In this document: piece after piece, positions 1-10,371 of the stretch
Layout of the letters: every line of letters begins with the position of its first letter
Numbering within the stretch: position 1 is the stretch's first letter
Assembly: GCF_013141865.1 (NCBI RefSeq)
Contig: NZ_RCST01000001.1
Span: 1-64,000 of the forward strand
Source of the DNA: Methylomonas sp. ZR1
GTDB lineage: Bacteria > Pseudomonadota > Gammaproteobacteria > Methylococcales > Methylomonadaceae
Length of the DNA: 64,000 bases
Reading direction: 5' to 3'
Notes under the pieces: generated by a model
The model's input: only the letters and a program-made list of their open reading frames with translations
The model's database searches: none
Told to the model about the DNA's origin: nothing
Program-made: the position numbers and the translations under genes

Positions 1-20
1 GCCAAGCTCTTAAACCAAAA

Positions 21-50
21 GCCCCGCTAGCCATAGCGGGGCTTTTTTTT
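21..50. terminator. Intrinsic terminator, probably bidirectional
   Basis: A perfect 9-bp stem (21-29 with 34-42) closes a GCCA loop and is followed by eight T on the plus strand. Four A precede it, so the minus strand also reads a short T run. It can end a plus-strand gene lying left of the window and the minus-strand thioredoxin gene that stops at 143. Confidence 0.85.
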
Positions 51-142
51 ACCCCCCAATCACCCCTACTGCTGCTCTCTTCTCTTTTGCGGATTTACTG
101 TTACCAGACAACACCTCTATAGCTAAATTACAAAGTAGTTTT

Positions 143-619
143 CTATAATTGCGTCAGAAGTGTTTTTAAAGATGCTAAATCGAAAGCGCCGATTTTGTGC
201 ATGATGATCACGCCCTGTTTGTCTATTAAAAACATCGTTGGGGTCAATTGCACATCACCAAAAGCATGTACAAGACTACCATCTATATCAAGAGCAACTG
301 GATAAGGAAGCTGACGTTCTTTGGCTAAAGTTTGCACGCGGCTAGGCGGGTCGTATGGCATCGCCACAGCAATGATTTTCAGGCCTTGTTGATGCAATGC
401 GATCAAATCCGGAATTTCCTCAAGACAGCTAGGGCAGTCGGTTGCCCAAAATGTTATCAAGACGGGCTTGCCTTTCAGCTCGGCAATTGCCAGTCGTTCG
501 CCTGTCAATGTTGTAAAAACGGCGTTGGGGGCGAAACTTTTAGTGTAAGTCAGCCACCAGGCGATTGCGCCAAGTAAACAGATCACCGATAGGACGCCAA
601 GCGCCGATTTTATTCTCAT
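143..619 (-). CDS. TlpA-like membrane-anchored thioredoxin
   Basis: A 158-residue thiol-disulfide oxidoreductase of the TlpA/ResA group. One hydrophobic segment (about residues 7-25) should anchor it in the inner membrane with the redox domain in the periplasm. The active site is C62-P-S-C65 and a cis-proline follows in the TPT motif near residue 127. Family members keep cysteines reduced in periplasmic or cytochrome-maturation proteins; the substrate here is unknown. It diverges from serA. A second protein with the same CPSC motif lies at 58280-58768 but has no anchor of this kind. Confidence 0.85.
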   Translation of the reverse strand: MRIKSALGVLSVICLLGAIAWWLTYTKSFAPNAVFTTLTGERLAIAELKGKPVLITFWATDCPSCLEEIPDLIALHQQGLKIIAVAMPYDPPSRVQTLAKERQLPYPVALDIDGSLVHAFGDVQLTPTMFLIDKQGVIIMHKIGAFDLASLKTLLTQL

Positions 620-716
620 AAGTAATAGACTTTGGTTGTTTGTCGGGAACGCGCATTACGGCGATTATAGCAAAGCTGCTAAAATGCCGGTTTTATCCAA
701 TAATCCAGTCATGGCG

Positions 717-2300
717 ATGAAAAAGATACTGATTTCAGACAAGCTTGCGGAAGACGGCATTAATTTCTTGAATGTCCAGGACGGTATACAGATACATATC
801 CAAACCGGCTTAAATGAAGACGAGTTGTGTGAGATTATTCCGGAGTTCGAAGCCTTATTGATTCGCAGCGATACTCAGGTGACAGCTAAAGTTTTAAAAG
901 CTGCGACTCGCCTGAAGATAGTCGGGCGCGCCGGCATAGGGGTCGATAATGTTGACTTAAATGCCGCGACTGAACAAGGCGTTATCGTAATGAATACGCC
1001 GGATGCCAATGCCACCACGACGGCGGAACTCGCTATCGCGCACATGTTTTCCTTGAGTCGCAATCTACCGTTTGCCAATCAATCGGTCAGAGAGGGTAAA
1101 TGGGAGCGATCTAAGTTGATGGGCGCCGAAATTGCTCATAAAACGCTGGCAGTGCTGGGTTTTGGCACGATAGGCCGAATAGTCGCGCAACGCGGCAATG
1201 GTTTGGGAATGCGCGTGATCGCTTATGATCCGTTTGTAGCGCCGGATGTTTTTGCCATACATGGCGCGGAAATGGTCGACTTGGAGACCCTGGTTAAACA
1301 AGCCGACTATTTGACCCTACATTGTCCTTTATTGGAAAAAACCAAAAACATTATTGGCCGTGATCAATTGGTCATGATGAAAAAATCTGCAAGGTTGATT
1401 AATTGTGCCCGTGGCGGCTTGGTTGATGAATCGGCACTATACGACGCATTGAAAGAAGGTCGGATTGCCGGTGCGGCGCTGGATGTTTATGAGCAAGAAC
1501 CTCCCAAGGATTCGCCGCTGCTAACATTGGACAATGTGGTATTTACGCCGCATTTGGGCGCTTCGACCAAAGAAGCGCAAGTGGCGGTGAGTGTCGAAAT
1601 TGCCCGCCAGGCGGTTAAATATTTGCAAACCGGCGAAGCTGTTAATGCTTTGAATCTCCCTAGGTTGTCGGCAGAAGAGCTATCCAAGGCTCAACCATTT
1701 ATGAACCTTGCTAATATTCTCGGTAAGGTTTTAGTAGGGTTGATCGATCAACCGATTCAAAAATTGGAAGTTGCGGTTTATGGAAAGGCTGCTGAGGTAA
1801 AAATTCGGCCGATTTCCGCAGAGGCGATGGTCGGTTTGTTGGGGGGGCAACTTTCCACGCCGGTTAACCGGGTTAATGTCGAGAATATTGCTAAACGCCA
1901 GGGGATTGCGTTGATTGAGTCGCAGACCGAGGAATCGGAAGGCTATCAGTCTCTAATCAAAATTACCGGGCACTGCGCCGATAAGTCGGTATCTCTGGCG
2001 GGAACGTTGTTAGGAAATCAACATCCACGCTTGGTCAGTATCAATCATTTCGAAATTGAAGTGGTGCCGGAAGGCGCGTTACTGATCACTCGCCACGATG
2101 ATAAGCCGGGCGTGATTGCGGCGATTAGCTCGATCTTGGGCGTTGCCAATATCAATATTACCCGCATGCAAGTCAGTATCGCCGACGAACATCAATTGGC
2201 GATGATGGTCATCAGCATCTCTGATCCCTTAAATGAACAAGTATTGAAATCGGTTTGCGAGGTGCCTGCGGTGCACACAGCAAGGCAGATCGCGTTATGA
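717..2300 (+). CDS. serA: D-3-phosphoglycerate dehydrogenase
   Basis: Catalyses the NAD-dependent oxidation of 3-phosphoglycerate to 3-phosphohydroxypyruvate, the first step of serine synthesis. The frame is open from 636, but the ATG at 717 begins the family-typical MKKILISDK and gives 527 residues, the usual length of the long bacterial form; no clear Shine-Dalgarno precedes it, and ATG 711 is possible. The Rossmann motif (GFGTIG), the catalytic Arg in NCARGG, the Glu in EQEPP and the His in TPHLGAS are present. An intervening ASB domain and a C-terminal ACT domain, the serine-feedback site in the family, follow. Its stop overlaps the next start as ATGA, so it is probably translationally coupled to the phosphatase. 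Confidence 0.95.
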   Translation: MKKILISDKLAEDGINFLNVQDGIQIHIQTGLNEDELCEIIPEFEALLIRSDTQVTAKVLKAATRLKIVGRAGIGVDNVDLNAATEQGVIVMNTPDANATTTAELAIAHMFSLSRNLPFANQSVREGKWERSKLMGAEIAHKTLAVLGFGTIGRIVAQRGNGLGMRVIAYDPFVAPDVFAIHGAEMVDLETLVKQADYLTLHCPLLEKTKNIIGRDQLVMMKKSARLINCARGGLVDESALYDALKEGRIAGAALDVYEQEPPKDSPLLTLDNVVFTPHLGASTKEAQVAVSVEIARQAVKYLQTGEAVNALNLPRLSAEELSKAQPFMNLANILGKVLVGLIDQPIQKLEVAVYGKAAEVKIRPISAEAMVGLLGGQLSTPVNRVNVENIAKRQGIALIESQTEESEGYQSLIKITGHCADKSVSLAGTLLGNQHPRLVSINHFEIEVVPEGALLITRHDDKPGVIAAISSILGVANINITRMQVSIADEHQLAMMVISISDPLNEQVLKSVCEVPAVHTARQIAL

Positions 2301-2938
2301 GTTTTGAAGTTGTTTGTTTCGATTGCGACAGTACGCTGAGCCGGGTCGAAGGTATCGATGAATTGGCTAGGCGTAACGGTTTATTCGAACAGGTTGCGGC
2401 GTTAACCGATGCAGCTATGAACGGCGAATTGGCCCTTGAGGATGTCTACGCGAACCGGTTGGATTTGATCAAACCCGACCAAGCCGCGATAAACTGGTTG
2501 GCCGAGTTGTATATTGCCGAAATGGTTGACGGTGTCAGCGACACAATTAAAGCCCTGCAAGCCAATAATAAGCTAATCCACATCATCAGCGGCGGCTTGC
2601 GGCAGGCGATACTACCTTTGGCGGAGCAACTGGGCATACCGGAAGCGCATGTGCATGCGGTTGATGTGCTGTTTGACGAAGACGGTAATTACCAGGATTT
2701 TGCCCGACACTCGCCGTTGGCCGTCAGTGGCGGCAAAGCCCGGATTTGTCGCCGACTGAGGATGCATCATTCGTCCTTGGTCATGATAGGCGATGGCAAG
2801 ACCGATCTGGAAGCTAAATTGGCCGGTGCCTATATGATCGGTTTCGGCGGTGTAGTCCGCAGGCCGTTGGTGGAAGAGCAAGCGGATAGCTACGTCTCGG
2901 ATGCTTCGTTAGCGGCTATATTGCCGCTAGTATTGTAA
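2297..2938 (+). CDS. serB: HAD-family phosphoserine phosphatase
   Basis: A 213-residue HAD hydrolase. The nucleophile motif is DCDST close to the N terminus (the canonical motif is DxDxT/S) and the Mg-binding motif is GDGKTDLEAK near residue 160. Its fusion by ATGA overlap to serA strongly suggests that it dephosphorylates phosphoserine. It lacks the N-terminal ACT-like extension of E. coli SerB and is closer to the short form. The aminotransferase SerC is not in the window. The ATG at 2297 was preferred over the upstream 2255 because the family motif begins immediately after it. Confidence 0.85.
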   Translation: MSFEVVCFDCDSTLSRVEGIDELARRNGLFEQVAALTDAAMNGELALEDVYANRLDLIKPDQAAINWLAELYIAEMVDGVSDTIKALQANNKLIHIISGGLRQAILPLAEQLGIPEAHVHAVDVLFDEDGNYQDFARHSPLAVSGGKARICRRLRMHHSSLVMIGDGKTDLEAKLAGAYMIGFGGVVRRPLVEEQADSYVSDASLAAILPLVL

Positions 2939-3006
2939 GCAAGGGTCGATAAGCCGGCGGGACGATGGTAAAATTTCCAAATTTTTAGCAGATTCAGAGA
3001 GATAGA

Positions 3007-3759
3007 ATGGCTGGGCATAGTAAGTGGGCTAACATCAAGCATCGCAAAGGCGCGCAGGACGCAAAACGCGGCAAGATTTTTACCAAACTGATTCGCGAGA
3101 TTACCGTGGCCGCAAAAGGATCGGGTGGCGGTGATCCCGCCAATAATCCGAGTTTGCGTACCGCTATTGATAAAGCGCTTGGTGCTAACATGAAGCGCGA
3201 TACCATCGACAACACCATCAAAAAGGCCATCGGCGCGGTCGATGGCGTGGTTTACGAAGAGGTGCGTTACGAAGGTTATGGTCCTGGCGGCACGGCGGTG
3301 ATGGTGAATTGCTTGACCGATAATCGCAATCGTACCGTCGCCGATGTCAGGCACGCCTTCTCTAAGGCTGGCGGCAACTTGGGCACGGACGGTTCGGTGG
3401 CTTATATGTTTCGCAAGGTCGGTATTATCAGCTTCGCCAATGGTGTTGATGAAGACGCAGTGATGGAAGCCGCGATGGAAGCCGGGGCCGAGGATGTGGT
3501 CACCAACGACGATGGTTCTATCGATGTGTTTACCACCCCCGAAGACTATATGACCGTCAAGGAAGCTATGCTTGCTGCGGGCTTCGAGCCGGAAAACGCC
3601 GAAGTGACGATGCATGCCGACGTTAAGACTGAATTGGATAGCGAATCCGCCGAAAAAATGCTGAAGCTGATCGACCGTTTGGAAGATCTGGACGATGTGC
3701 AAGACGTTTACTCGAATGCTGACATCAGCGATGACATCATGACTGCGCTCGATGCCTAA
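3007..3759 (+). CDS. yebC: YebC/PmpR family protein (TACO1-like)
   Basis: A 250-residue protein with the hallmark N terminus [14 protein letters not shown] and full family length. YebC proteins are described as DNA-binding regulators and more recently as translation factors relieving ribosome stalling at proline stretches. The gene sits immediately upstream of ruvCAB, the common proteobacterial order, with a 33-bp gap. A purine-rich sequence (AGAGAGATAGA) just before the ATG serves as ribosome binding site. Confidence 0.95.
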   Translation: MAGHSKWANIKHRKGAQDAKRGKIFTKLIREITVAAKGSGGGDPANNPSLRTAIDKALGANMKRDTIDNTIKKAIGAVDGVVYEEVRYEGYGPGGTAVMVNCLTDNRNRTVADVRHAFSKAGGNLGTDGSVAYMFRKVGIISFANGVDEDAVMEAAMEAGAEDVVTNDDGSIDVFTTPEDYMTVKEAMLAAGFEPENAEVTMHADVKTELDSESAEKMLKLIDRLEDLDDVQDVYSNADISDDIMTALDA

Positions 3760-3792
3760 TCACACCGCAAAATTACTCGCACCAATACACTG

Positions 3793-4290
3793 TTGACCAG
3801 AATTTTAGGTATAGATCCCGGCTCGCGCATCACCGGATACGGTGTGGTGGAGTCGACATCGCGCGGTATTCGCTACGTAGCGAGCGGCTGCATTCGTATC
3901 AAATCCGACGAATTTCCCGAGCGCTTGAAGCAGATTTTTGATGGTGTTAGCCAGGTGATTGAGTTGTACCGTCCTGAGCAAATGGCCATAGAGCAAGTGT
4001 TTATGCACAAGAATGCCGATTCTGCCCTGAAGCTAGGGCAAGCGCGCGGCGCTGCGATTTGCGCCACCTTAAATCGAGATCTGCCGGTTTTCGAATATGC
4101 GGCTAGGCAAGTTAAACAGGCCTTGGTAGGCAAGGGCAATGCCGATAAGCAGCAAGTGCAGCATATGGTGAAAATTTTGTTGAGCATTCAAGGTGACATG
4201 CAGATCGATGCTAGCGATGCATTGGCGATTGGCCTGTGTCATAGCCACTATCAGGAGACCGCGATGCGTTTGCAGAAGGCGATTTCATGA
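3793..4290 (+). CDS. ruvC: Holliday junction resolvase RuvC
   Basis: A 165-residue crossover-junction endonuclease that cuts the Holliday junctions processed by RuvAB. The first acidic residue lies in ILGIDPGS, the second in MAIEQVF and the C-terminal pair in DASDALAIG. The reading begins with TTG at 3793; no ATG or GTG fits the conserved N terminus, so the rare start appears real and could keep expression low. The stop overlaps ruvA by four bases (ATGA). Confidence 0.95.
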   Translation: MTRILGIDPGSRITGYGVVESTSRGIRYVASGCIRIKSDEFPERLKQIFDGVSQVIELYRPEQMAIEQVFMHKNADSALKLGQARGAAICATLNRDLPVFEYAARQVKQALVGKGNADKQQVQHMVKILLSIQGDMQIDASDALAIGLCHSHYQETAMRLQKAIS

Positions 4291-4889
4291 TCGGTTTTTT
4301 ATGCGGTAAATTGATTTACAAAGCTCCTCCGCAACTGTTGTTGGACGTACACGGTGTCGGTTACGAAATCGAAGCGCCGATGAATACCTTTTACGACCTG
4401 CCGGCATTGGGTGAAGTAGTTAAGCTACATACGCATCTCGTGGTTCGCGAGGACGCGCATATCCTGTTCGGTTTTGCCACGGAAAGCGAACGCATGCTGT
4501 TCAGAACCCTGATCAAAGTCAATGGCGTCGGCCCCAAGCTGGCGTTGACTGTTCTGTCCGGGCAAAGTACCGAAGAATTCTATCGTTGCGTCCATGATAA
4601 CGATGTAAAAGGTTTGGTGCGATTGCCGGGCGTCGGCCAAAAAACCGCCGAACGCTTGATTATCGAAATGCGTGGTCGTTTACCGGAACTAAACAAACTA
4701 ACAGCAGCTAGTGATAGCCCAAGTTCACTTCCCGGTTCGGCAGCAAGTCCCAAGCAAGAAGCGATTAGCGCGTTGTGTGCTTTGGGTTATAAGCCAGCGG
4801 ACGCGGCGCGGATGGTGCAAGCGGTTGCTGCGGAAGATAAAAGCTGCGAGGACATTATTCGTCTGGCGCTGCGCGGTGCGGTTAAATGA
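4287..4889 (+). CDS. ruvA: Holliday junction branch migration protein RuvA
   Basis: A 200-residue junction-binding subunit that loads the RuvB motor. The N-terminal OB-type domain is followed by two helix-hairpin-helix motifs ([10 protein letters not shown] and [10 protein letters not shown], about residues 75-120) and a small C-terminal domain that contacts RuvB. Both ends overlap neighbouring genes by four bases, so ruvC, ruvA and ruvB form a tightly coupled operon. No LexA box was sought in detail upstream. Confidence 0.96.
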   Translation: MIGFLCGKLIYKAPPQLLLDVHGVGYEIEAPMNTFYDLPALGEVVKLHTHLVVREDAHILFGFATESERMLFRTLIKVNGVGPKLALTVLSGQSTEEFYRCVHDNDVKGLVRLPGVGQKTAERLIIEMRGRLPELNKLTAASDSPSSLPGSAASPKQEAISALCALGYKPADAARMVQAVAAEDKSCEDIIRLALRGAVK

Positions 4890-5923
4890 TCGAAAGCGAC
4901 AGATTGGTTACTGCGCACGGTAATAATGACGAAGAGCGAGTGGACCGAGCCATTCGCCCCAAGCGCTTGAAAGACTATGTCGGGCAAAAAGAACTCCGCG
5001 AGCAGATGGAAATCTTTATCCAGGCGGCGGTAACGCGCTCTGAAGCGTTGGATCATGTGTTGATTTTCGGCCCGCCGGGTTTGGGGAAAACCACGCTGGC
5101 CAACATCGTGGCTGCGGAGATGAATGTCAACATTCGTCAAACCTCGGGTCCGGTGCTGGATAAAGCCGGCGATTTGGCGGCTTTGCTGACCAATTTGCAA
5201 GCCCATGATGTGTTATTCATCGACGAAATCCATAGGCTCAGTCCCGCGGTGGAAGAGGTGCTGTATCCGGCTATGGAAGACTACCAAATTGATATTATAA
5301 TAGGCGAAGGCCCGGCAGCCCGCTCGATTAAGCTGGATTTGCCGCCATTTACGCTGATAGGCGCGACGACCCGAGCCGGTTTGTTGACATCGCCTTTACG
5401 CGACCGTTTCGGTATCGTCCAACGCCTTGAGTTTTACACCGTTGAGGAACTGGCCAGTATCGTCAGTCGCTCCGCAAAACTATTGAATATCGGCATGGAC
5501 GGCGGCGGTGCCGACGAGATCGCCTGCCGTTCGCGAGGCACGCCGCGCATCGCCAACCGACTCTTACGTAGAGTGCGCGATTTTGCCGAAGTCAAAGGCA
5601 ACGGCACGGTGACTCGTGAGATTGCCAAACAAGCCTTGGATATGCTGAAAATAGACCAGCAAGGCTTTGATATGCTGGATCGGAAATTACTGACAGCCAT
5701 GATAGAACATTTTCAAGGCGGTCCGGTTGGCCTGGATACGCTGGCTGCGGTAATCAGCGAGGAACGTGGCACGGTTGAAGACGTGTTGGAACCGTACTTA
5801 CTGCAGCAGGGTTTTATCATGCGCACCCCCAGGGGGCGAGTGGTCACGCATAAAGCATACAGTCATTTTGGCCTGCCCGCGCCCAGGCAGCAAATCGGCA
5901 GCGATGACATCTTCGACAATTAA
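4886..5923 (+). CDS. ruvB: Holliday junction helicase RuvB
   Basis: A 345-residue AAA+ motor for branch migration. Walker A is GPPGLGKTT, Walker B is FIDEIHRL, sensor 1 lies in GATTRAG, and an arginine-finger region follows. The C-terminal winged helix ends near HFGLP. Length and motifs are standard. The start overlaps ruvA as ATGA, and ybgC begins 18 bp after the stop, so the transcript probably continues into the Tol-Pal genes. Confidence 0.97.
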   Translation: MIESDRLVTAHGNNDEERVDRAIRPKRLKDYVGQKELREQMEIFIQAAVTRSEALDHVLIFGPPGLGKTTLANIVAAEMNVNIRQTSGPVLDKAGDLAALLTNLQAHDVLFIDEIHRLSPAVEEVLYPAMEDYQIDIIIGEGPAARSIKLDLPPFTLIGATTRAGLLTSPLRDRFGIVQRLEFYTVEELASIVSRSAKLLNIGMDGGGADEIACRSRGTPRIANRLLRRVRDFAEVKGNGTVTREIAKQALDMLKIDQQGFDMLDRKLLTAMIEHFQGGPVGLDTLAAVISEERGTVEDVLEPYLLQQGFIMRTPRGRVVTHKAYSHFGLPAPRQQIGSDDIFDN

Positions 5924-5941
5924 TAATTCGTTAAGAGACGA

Positions 5942-6337
5942 ATGAAAGAATTTAACTGGCCGGTACGAGTATATTACGAAGATACCGATGCGGGCGGCGT
6001 AGTGTTTTATGCGAATTATTTGAAGTTTTTTGAACGTGCCAGAACCGAAATGTTGCGTAGTGTGGGTTTTGAACAGGATAATCTTCTAGCCGAACAAAAC
6101 CTGATTTTTGTAGTCCGTTCCGTGAAAGTAGACTATTTAAAACCCGCCCGCTTTAACGAACTTTTAGACGTTAGCGCAAAAGTTATTGAGTACAAAAAAA
6201 CTAATTTTACCTTTGAACAAGCGATCACCCGGCAACAAGACACGTTATGTACGGGTGAAATCCGGATTGCCTGTCTTGATGCGCAAAGCATGAAGCCCAA
6301 ACTTATTCCCTCTGCTATTTTGGAACATTTAAACTAA
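5942..6337 (+). CDS. ybgC: Tol-Pal associated acyl-CoA thioesterase YbgC
   Basis: A 131-residue hotdog-fold thioesterase. The catalytic Asp lies in YYEDTDAGGVV and the following YANYLKFFERAR is the family signature. It hydrolyses short-chain or acyl-carrier-linked thioesters and is the usual first gene of the tol-pal cluster, though its link to Tol function is unclear. The stop overlaps the tolQ start by one base. Confidence 0.93.
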   Translation: MKEFNWPVRVYYEDTDAGGVVFYANYLKFFERARTEMLRSVGFEQDNLLAEQNLIFVVRSVKVDYLKPARFNELLDVSAKVIEYKKTNFTFEQAITRQQDTLCTGEIRIACLDAQSMKPKLIPSAILEHLN

Positions 6338-7014
6338 TGAATACCGATTTATCCATCCTGACGCTGGTCAAAGAAGCCAGTATCGTCGTGCAGTTTGTTA
6401 TGTTCATTCTGTTATCGGCATCGGTTGCGTCCTGGACCTTCATCTTCTCCAAACGGAAAGAATTGAAACAGGCCATAGCCATTACCGACGATTTCGAAGA
6501 GGAGTTTTGGTCTGGTGTCGGTTTGGCCGAGTTGTATAAAAAGATGTCCAGTGATCGGTTCGAGCCGGAAGGTATTGAAAAAATCTTTCTAGCCGGTTAT
6601 CGCGAGTTTGCGCGGATGCGCCAGAAAGGCGATGTCGAACCCTCTGTCCAGGTCGAAAGTGCGCAACGGGCCATGCGTATCGAATTGTCCCGCGAGTTGG
6701 ATAGGTTGGACGAGACTTTGCCGTTTTTGGCGACAGTCGGTTCGACCAGTCCGTATATCGGTTTGTTTGGCACTGTCTGGGGCATCATGAACTCGTTCCG
6801 CGCTTTGGGCGAAATTAAAAATGCTACCTTGGCGAATGTCGCTCCAGGTATTTCAGAAGCGTTAATTGCCACCGCGATTGGTTTGTTCGCGGCGATTCCA
6901 GCGGTAATTGCCTATAACCGCTTCTCCACGCGCTTGGATCGCTTGGCCGGCCGTTACGAGTTATTCGTCGACGAGTTCGTGGTATTACTGCAAAGACAGG
7001 CGCACAGCAAATGA
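6337..7014 (+). CDS. tolQ: Tol-Pal motor subunit TolQ
   Basis: A 225-residue inner-membrane protein, homologous to ExbB and MotA, that forms the proton channel with TolR. Three transmembrane segments are visible: residues about 12-34, then two near residues 130-160 and 170-195 around GLFGTVWGIMNSF and AIGLFAAIPAVIAY. It powers TolA during outer-membrane constriction. Its stop overlaps tolR (ATGA). Confidence 0.95.
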   Translation: MNTDLSILTLVKEASIVVQFVMFILLSASVASWTFIFSKRKELKQAIAITDDFEEEFWSGVGLAELYKKMSSDRFEPEGIEKIFLAGYREFARMRQKGDVEPSVQVESAQRAMRIELSRELDRLDETLPFLATVGSTSPYIGLFGTVWGIMNSFRALGEIKNATLANVAPGISEALIATAIGLFAAIPAVIAYNRFSTRLDRLAGRYELFVDEFVVLLQRQAHSK

Positions 7015-7469
7015 ATGTGGGCGGCAGCAATCGTAGATCGCGAAAAAAACGCGGAGTAATGGCCGAAATCAACGTCGTTCCCTATATTGACGTTACTTTT
7101 GTGCTGTTGATGATATTCATGATCACCGCGCCGCTGGTGCAAACCGGCGTCGATGTCGAGTTGCCGCAAGCCGAGGCTGAGTCTGTGGATTTACAAGATC
7201 AGGTGCCGGTGATCGTTTCGATCAAAAAGGACGGCAGTTTATACGTCGATATTGGCAATGGCGATGAAGAAGCCGATACGCCTGTCGATGTCGATACCGT
7301 TAAAACCAGAGTAGCGGCGGTATTCAGAAATAATCCCAAAGCCCAGCTCTACGTGCGTGGCGACCATGAAGTGGATTACGGCAGTATCGTCAAAGTGATG
7401 GTTGAGTTGAAGAAAACCGGCGCCCCAAAAGTGGGCTTGATGACCGCGCCGCCGCCAGACAGCAAATAA
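7011..7469 (+). CDS. tolR: Tol-Pal motor subunit TolR
   Basis: A 152-residue partner of TolQ. The single transmembrane segment (about residues 23-45) carries the essential proton-binding Asp in VVPYIDVTFVLL. A periplasmic ExbD/TolR domain follows. The extra acidic stretch GNGDEEADTPVD in the periplasmic part is longer than in E. coli TolR, but the fold should be unchanged. Confidence 0.95.
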   Translation: MNVGGSNRRSRKKRGVMAEINVVPYIDVTFVLLMIFMITAPLVQTGVDVELPQAEAESVDLQDQVPVIVSIKKDGSLYVDIGNGDEEADTPVDVDTVKTRVAAVFRNNPKAQLYVRGDHEVDYGSIVKVMVELKKTGAPKVGLMTAPPPDSK

Positions 7470-7477
7470 ACACCACC

Positions 7478-9001
7478 ATGAAAAGTTTTAAACCTTCGCT
7501 CGCGCAGGCGATAGCGCTGCATATTCTGATTGTGTTGTTGTTCAGTTTCAGTTTTCTCACCGAGACTGACGACGCGCAAATGTCGCCGCCCGCGGACATT
7601 ATTGAAGCGACTGTATTGGACGGCGCGGAAATCGATGCGGAAGCCGAGCGCTTAAAACAGAACGAAACAAACAAGCAACAAGCCGAGAAACAGCATCAAG
7701 AGCAACTGGAAAACGCCAGAAAAGCCGAAGAGCAGTTGTTGCAGCAAGCTAAAAAGCAACGTGTGCTTGAAGAGCAAAAAATTCAGGAAGCCGCCGAAAA
7801 GCGCAAGCAGGAAGCATTAGAAGAAAAGAAGATGCAGGAACAGCTCGCTGCGAAGCGTAAGGAAGAGGAAAAAAAGTTAGAGGAGGCCAAGGAACGGCAA
7901 GCTCTCGAACAGAAAAAAGCCAAGGAAGCCGCGGAAAAGCAGAAACAGGCCGAACTGGACAAACAAAAGGAAGCAGCGGAAAAGCAGAAGCAAGCCGAAC
8001 TGGAAAAACAGAAGGAGTTGGCGGAAAAACAAAGGGAAGTAGAGAAACAGAAGTTGCTGGAAAAGCAAAAACAACAGGAAATGGAGCGCGAAGCCAAGTT
8101 GAAGGAACAAAAACTGGCGGAAGCGGCGCGAGAGAAACAGCAGCAGGAAGCCGAAATCAAAAAGCTGGAGCAGGAAAAGAAGTTGCAGGAACAAAAAGCT
8201 CTGGAGCAGCAAAAAAAGCTGCAGGAGCAAAAGAACGAGGAAGCCAAGCGCCAAGAACAAGCAAAACAAGCGGAAGCCAAGGCCAAAGCGGAAAAGGAAA
8301 AGCAGTTAGCTGACGAAAAAGCTAAAGCCGAAAAAGAAAAACAGGCCGCGCTTAATGCGGAAAAAGCCAAGCAAGCTGCAGAAGCCGAGGCTAGGGCCAA
8401 AGCCGAAAAGGACAAACAACTCGCTGCCGAGAAAGCAGAGAAAGAACGCCAAGCCAAAATAGCGGCGGAAAAAGCCGAAAAAGAACGCATGGCTGCCGAA
8501 GCGGAAGCCAAGGCTAAGGCTGAGAAAGAACGTCAGGCCAAACTGGCTGCGGAAAAGGCAGAGAAGGCTGAGAAAGAAAGACTTGCGGCGGAAGCGGCGG
8601 CAAAAGCCAAAGCAGAACAAGAGCGCCAAGCTGCGATAGCGGCGGCTGAAAAAGCGGAGAAAGAACGGCAGGCTGTGGAAGCTGCCGCGGCGGCTGCGGC
8701 AAAAGCAGCTTCGGATAAGCAGGCTGTCGATTCTGCCAAGCAGATGATTGCGCGCAAAGTAGAAGGCGCTTGGACGCGGCCGATCAACGCAACGCAAGGC
8801 TTGCGATGCACAATTCAGGTAAAATTGTTGGCTAGTGGTGATGTGATGGACGCTGTGGTAATTGGTAGTAGCGGTGATCCGATTTTTGACCGTTCGGCGG
8901 AGAATGCAGTGAGAAAAGCCTCGCCTTTGCCGGTACCGCAAGATAGAAATTTATTTAATCAGGAATTTAGAGTTTTTACCTTCGTGTTTAAACCGGAATA
9001 A
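7478..9001 (+). CDS. tolA: Tol-Pal bridging protein TolA
   Basis: A 507-residue protein with an N-terminal membrane anchor (about residues 9-27). A very long Lys/Glu/Gln/Ala helical domain II (about 55-410) spans the periplasm, and a compact domain III (about 415-507, beginning near VEGAWTRP) contacts TolB, Pal or the cell-division machinery. E. coli TolA is about 421 residues, so the helical arm here is longer. The coding region is adenine-rich and internally repetitive (EKQKQAEL-type and KAEKERQA-type blocks), which produces long but meaningless antisense frames. It lies 8 bp after tolR. Confidence 0.95.
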   Translation: MKSFKPSLAQAIALHILIVLLFSFSFLTETDDAQMSPPADIIEATVLDGAEIDAEAERLKQNETNKQQAEKQHQEQLENARKAEEQLLQQAKKQRVLEEQKIQEAAEKRKQEALEEKKMQEQLAAKRKEEEKKLEEAKERQALEQKKAKEAAEKQKQAELDKQKEAAEKQKQAELEKQKELAEKQREVEKQKLLEKQKQQEMEREAKLKEQKLAEAAREKQQQEAEIKKLEQEKKLQEQKALEQQKKLQEQKNEEAKRQEQAKQAEAKAKAEKEKQLADEKAKAEKEKQAALNAEKAKQAAEAEARAKAEKDKQLAAEKAEKERQAKIAAEKAEKERMAAEAEAKAKAEKERQAKLAAEKAEKAEKERLAAEAAAKAKAEQERQAAIAAAEKAEKERQAVEAAAAAAAKAASDKQAVDSAKQMIARKVEGAWTRPINATQGLRCTIQVKLLASGDVMDAVVIGSSGDPIFDRSAENAVRKASPLPVPQDRNLFNQEFRVFTFVFKPE

Positions 9002-9023
9002 TCAGTAAAACGGAAACGAGAGA

Positions 9024-10307
9024 ATGATGTTAATCACAAGAATGTTAGTCGGCGGCATTTTGGCTGGGATGTTTACAGTGGCGCAGGCGGCCGGTTTAAC
9101 CATAGAAATTACCAAAGGTTCGCAAACTGCGGTCCCTATCGCCATCGTGCCGTTTGCTCAACAAGGCTCTATCGGCAATGTTAAATTGTCCGATGTGATC
9201 AGTTCTGATTTGGGCGGCAGCGGTTTTTTCAAAACCTTGTCCGAAGACGATATGCTGACCAAACCCAGCGAACCCGAGCGGGTTAATTTCAAGGATTGGC
9301 AGGTACTAGGCCAAGACTATATGGCGATAGGCCAAGTGGTCGGTAATGGTGGCAGCTACAACATCCAGTTTCATTTGTTTAATGTGCATAACGGCCAGTT
9401 GTTGATGGGTTATCGTTTGACGGCCGGCGCTAACGAATTGCGTCGCGCGGCACATCACATCAGTGATCTGATTTACGAAAAACTGACCGGCCGCAAAGGC
9501 GCATTCAATACCCGGATTGCTTATGTCACCAGCGTTCGCCGCGGCAATGGCAAGCAGTTCATGCTGCAAGTGGCCGATGCCGATGGTTATAACCCCCGGA
9601 CTATTGCCGAATCTCCGGAACCTATTATGGCGCCGGCTTGGTCACCGGACGGCAGCAAAATCGCTTATGTATCCTTCCACACCAAACGTTCGGAAATCTG
9701 GGTGCAGACTTTGGCGACGGGACAACGTGAAAGCGTTTCCTCTTATCCGGGCATCAACGGTGCGCCGGCTTTTTCACCGGACGGTAGTCGTCTGGCGGTT
9801 ACGCTTTCTAAGGACGGCAGTCCCGATATTTACGTTTTGAACTTGGGTAGCCGCTCTTTGACGCGCTTGACCAACAGTTTATCTATCGATACCGAGCCGA
9901 CCTGGTCGCCGGATGGCAGCTCTATCTTGTTTACGTCTGATCAAGGCGGCAAACCGCAGCTTTATTTGATGCCAGCTTCGGGGGGTAAAGCTAGCCGGGT
10001 TACATTCCAAGGCGACTATAACGCCAGAGGCCGTTTTTCCGCTGACGGCAGAAGTCTGGCGATGGTAACGGGTAGTGGCGGTGGCTATAAGATTGCGGTT
10101 ATGGACATGGCCTCGCGCACTGTGAACGTGCTGACCGAGGGTAATCTTGACGAATCGCCCAGTTTTGCGCCTAATGGCAGCATGGTCTTGTTTGCCGCGA
10201 ATCGCGGCGGGCGCTCGGCCTTATCGGTGGTGTCTACCGATGGCGCGATGCAACAGAAATTGGCCTTCGAGAGTGGCGAGGTCCGTGAACCGGCCTGGGC
10301 ACCTTGA
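9024..10307 (+). CDS. tolB: Periplasmic beta-propeller TolB
   Basis: A 427-residue protein with a signal peptide cleaved near residue 22 (AQA). An N-terminal alpha/beta domain is followed by a six-bladed propeller whose blades repeat WSPDGS/FSPDGS/FSADGR motifs. It binds Pal and the TolA C terminus. Two adjacent ATG codons (9024 and 9027) could serve as start; a purine-rich GAGAGA precedes them. Confidence 0.95.
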   Translation: MMLITRMLVGGILAGMFTVAQAAGLTIEITKGSQTAVPIAIVPFAQQGSIGNVKLSDVISSDLGGSGFFKTLSEDDMLTKPSEPERVNFKDWQVLGQDYMAIGQVVGNGGSYNIQFHLFNVHNGQLLMGYRLTAGANELRRAAHHISDLIYEKLTGRKGAFNTRIAYVTSVRRGNGKQFMLQVADADGYNPRTIAESPEPIMAPAWSPDGSKIAYVSFHTKRSEIWVQTLATGQRESVSSYPGINGAPAFSPDGSRLAVTLSKDGSPDIYVLNLGSRSLTRLTNSLSIDTEPTWSPDGSSILFTSDQGGKPQLYLMPASGGKASRVTFQGDYNARGRFSADGRSLAMVTGSGGGYKIAVMDMASRTVNVLTEGNLDESPSFAPNGSMVLFAANRGGRSALSVVSTDGAMQQKLAFESGEVREPAWAP

Positions 10308-10371
10308 TTGCAAGCGCGATAGCCCTCACACTATCGTCACCTGAGTTTTACTTAATATTTGGAGAAAATTG

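Noticed and set aside
2890..3702. 270-residue minus-strand frame opposite yebC
   Set aside because: It is a shadow of a well-conserved gene, with His-rich atypical composition and no ribosome site.
7783..8941. Long Ser/Phe/Cys/Leu-rich frames on the strand opposite tolA
   Set aside because: They mirror the low-complexity Lys/Glu/Gln/Ala repeats of tolA; amino-acid makeup is not that of a real protein.
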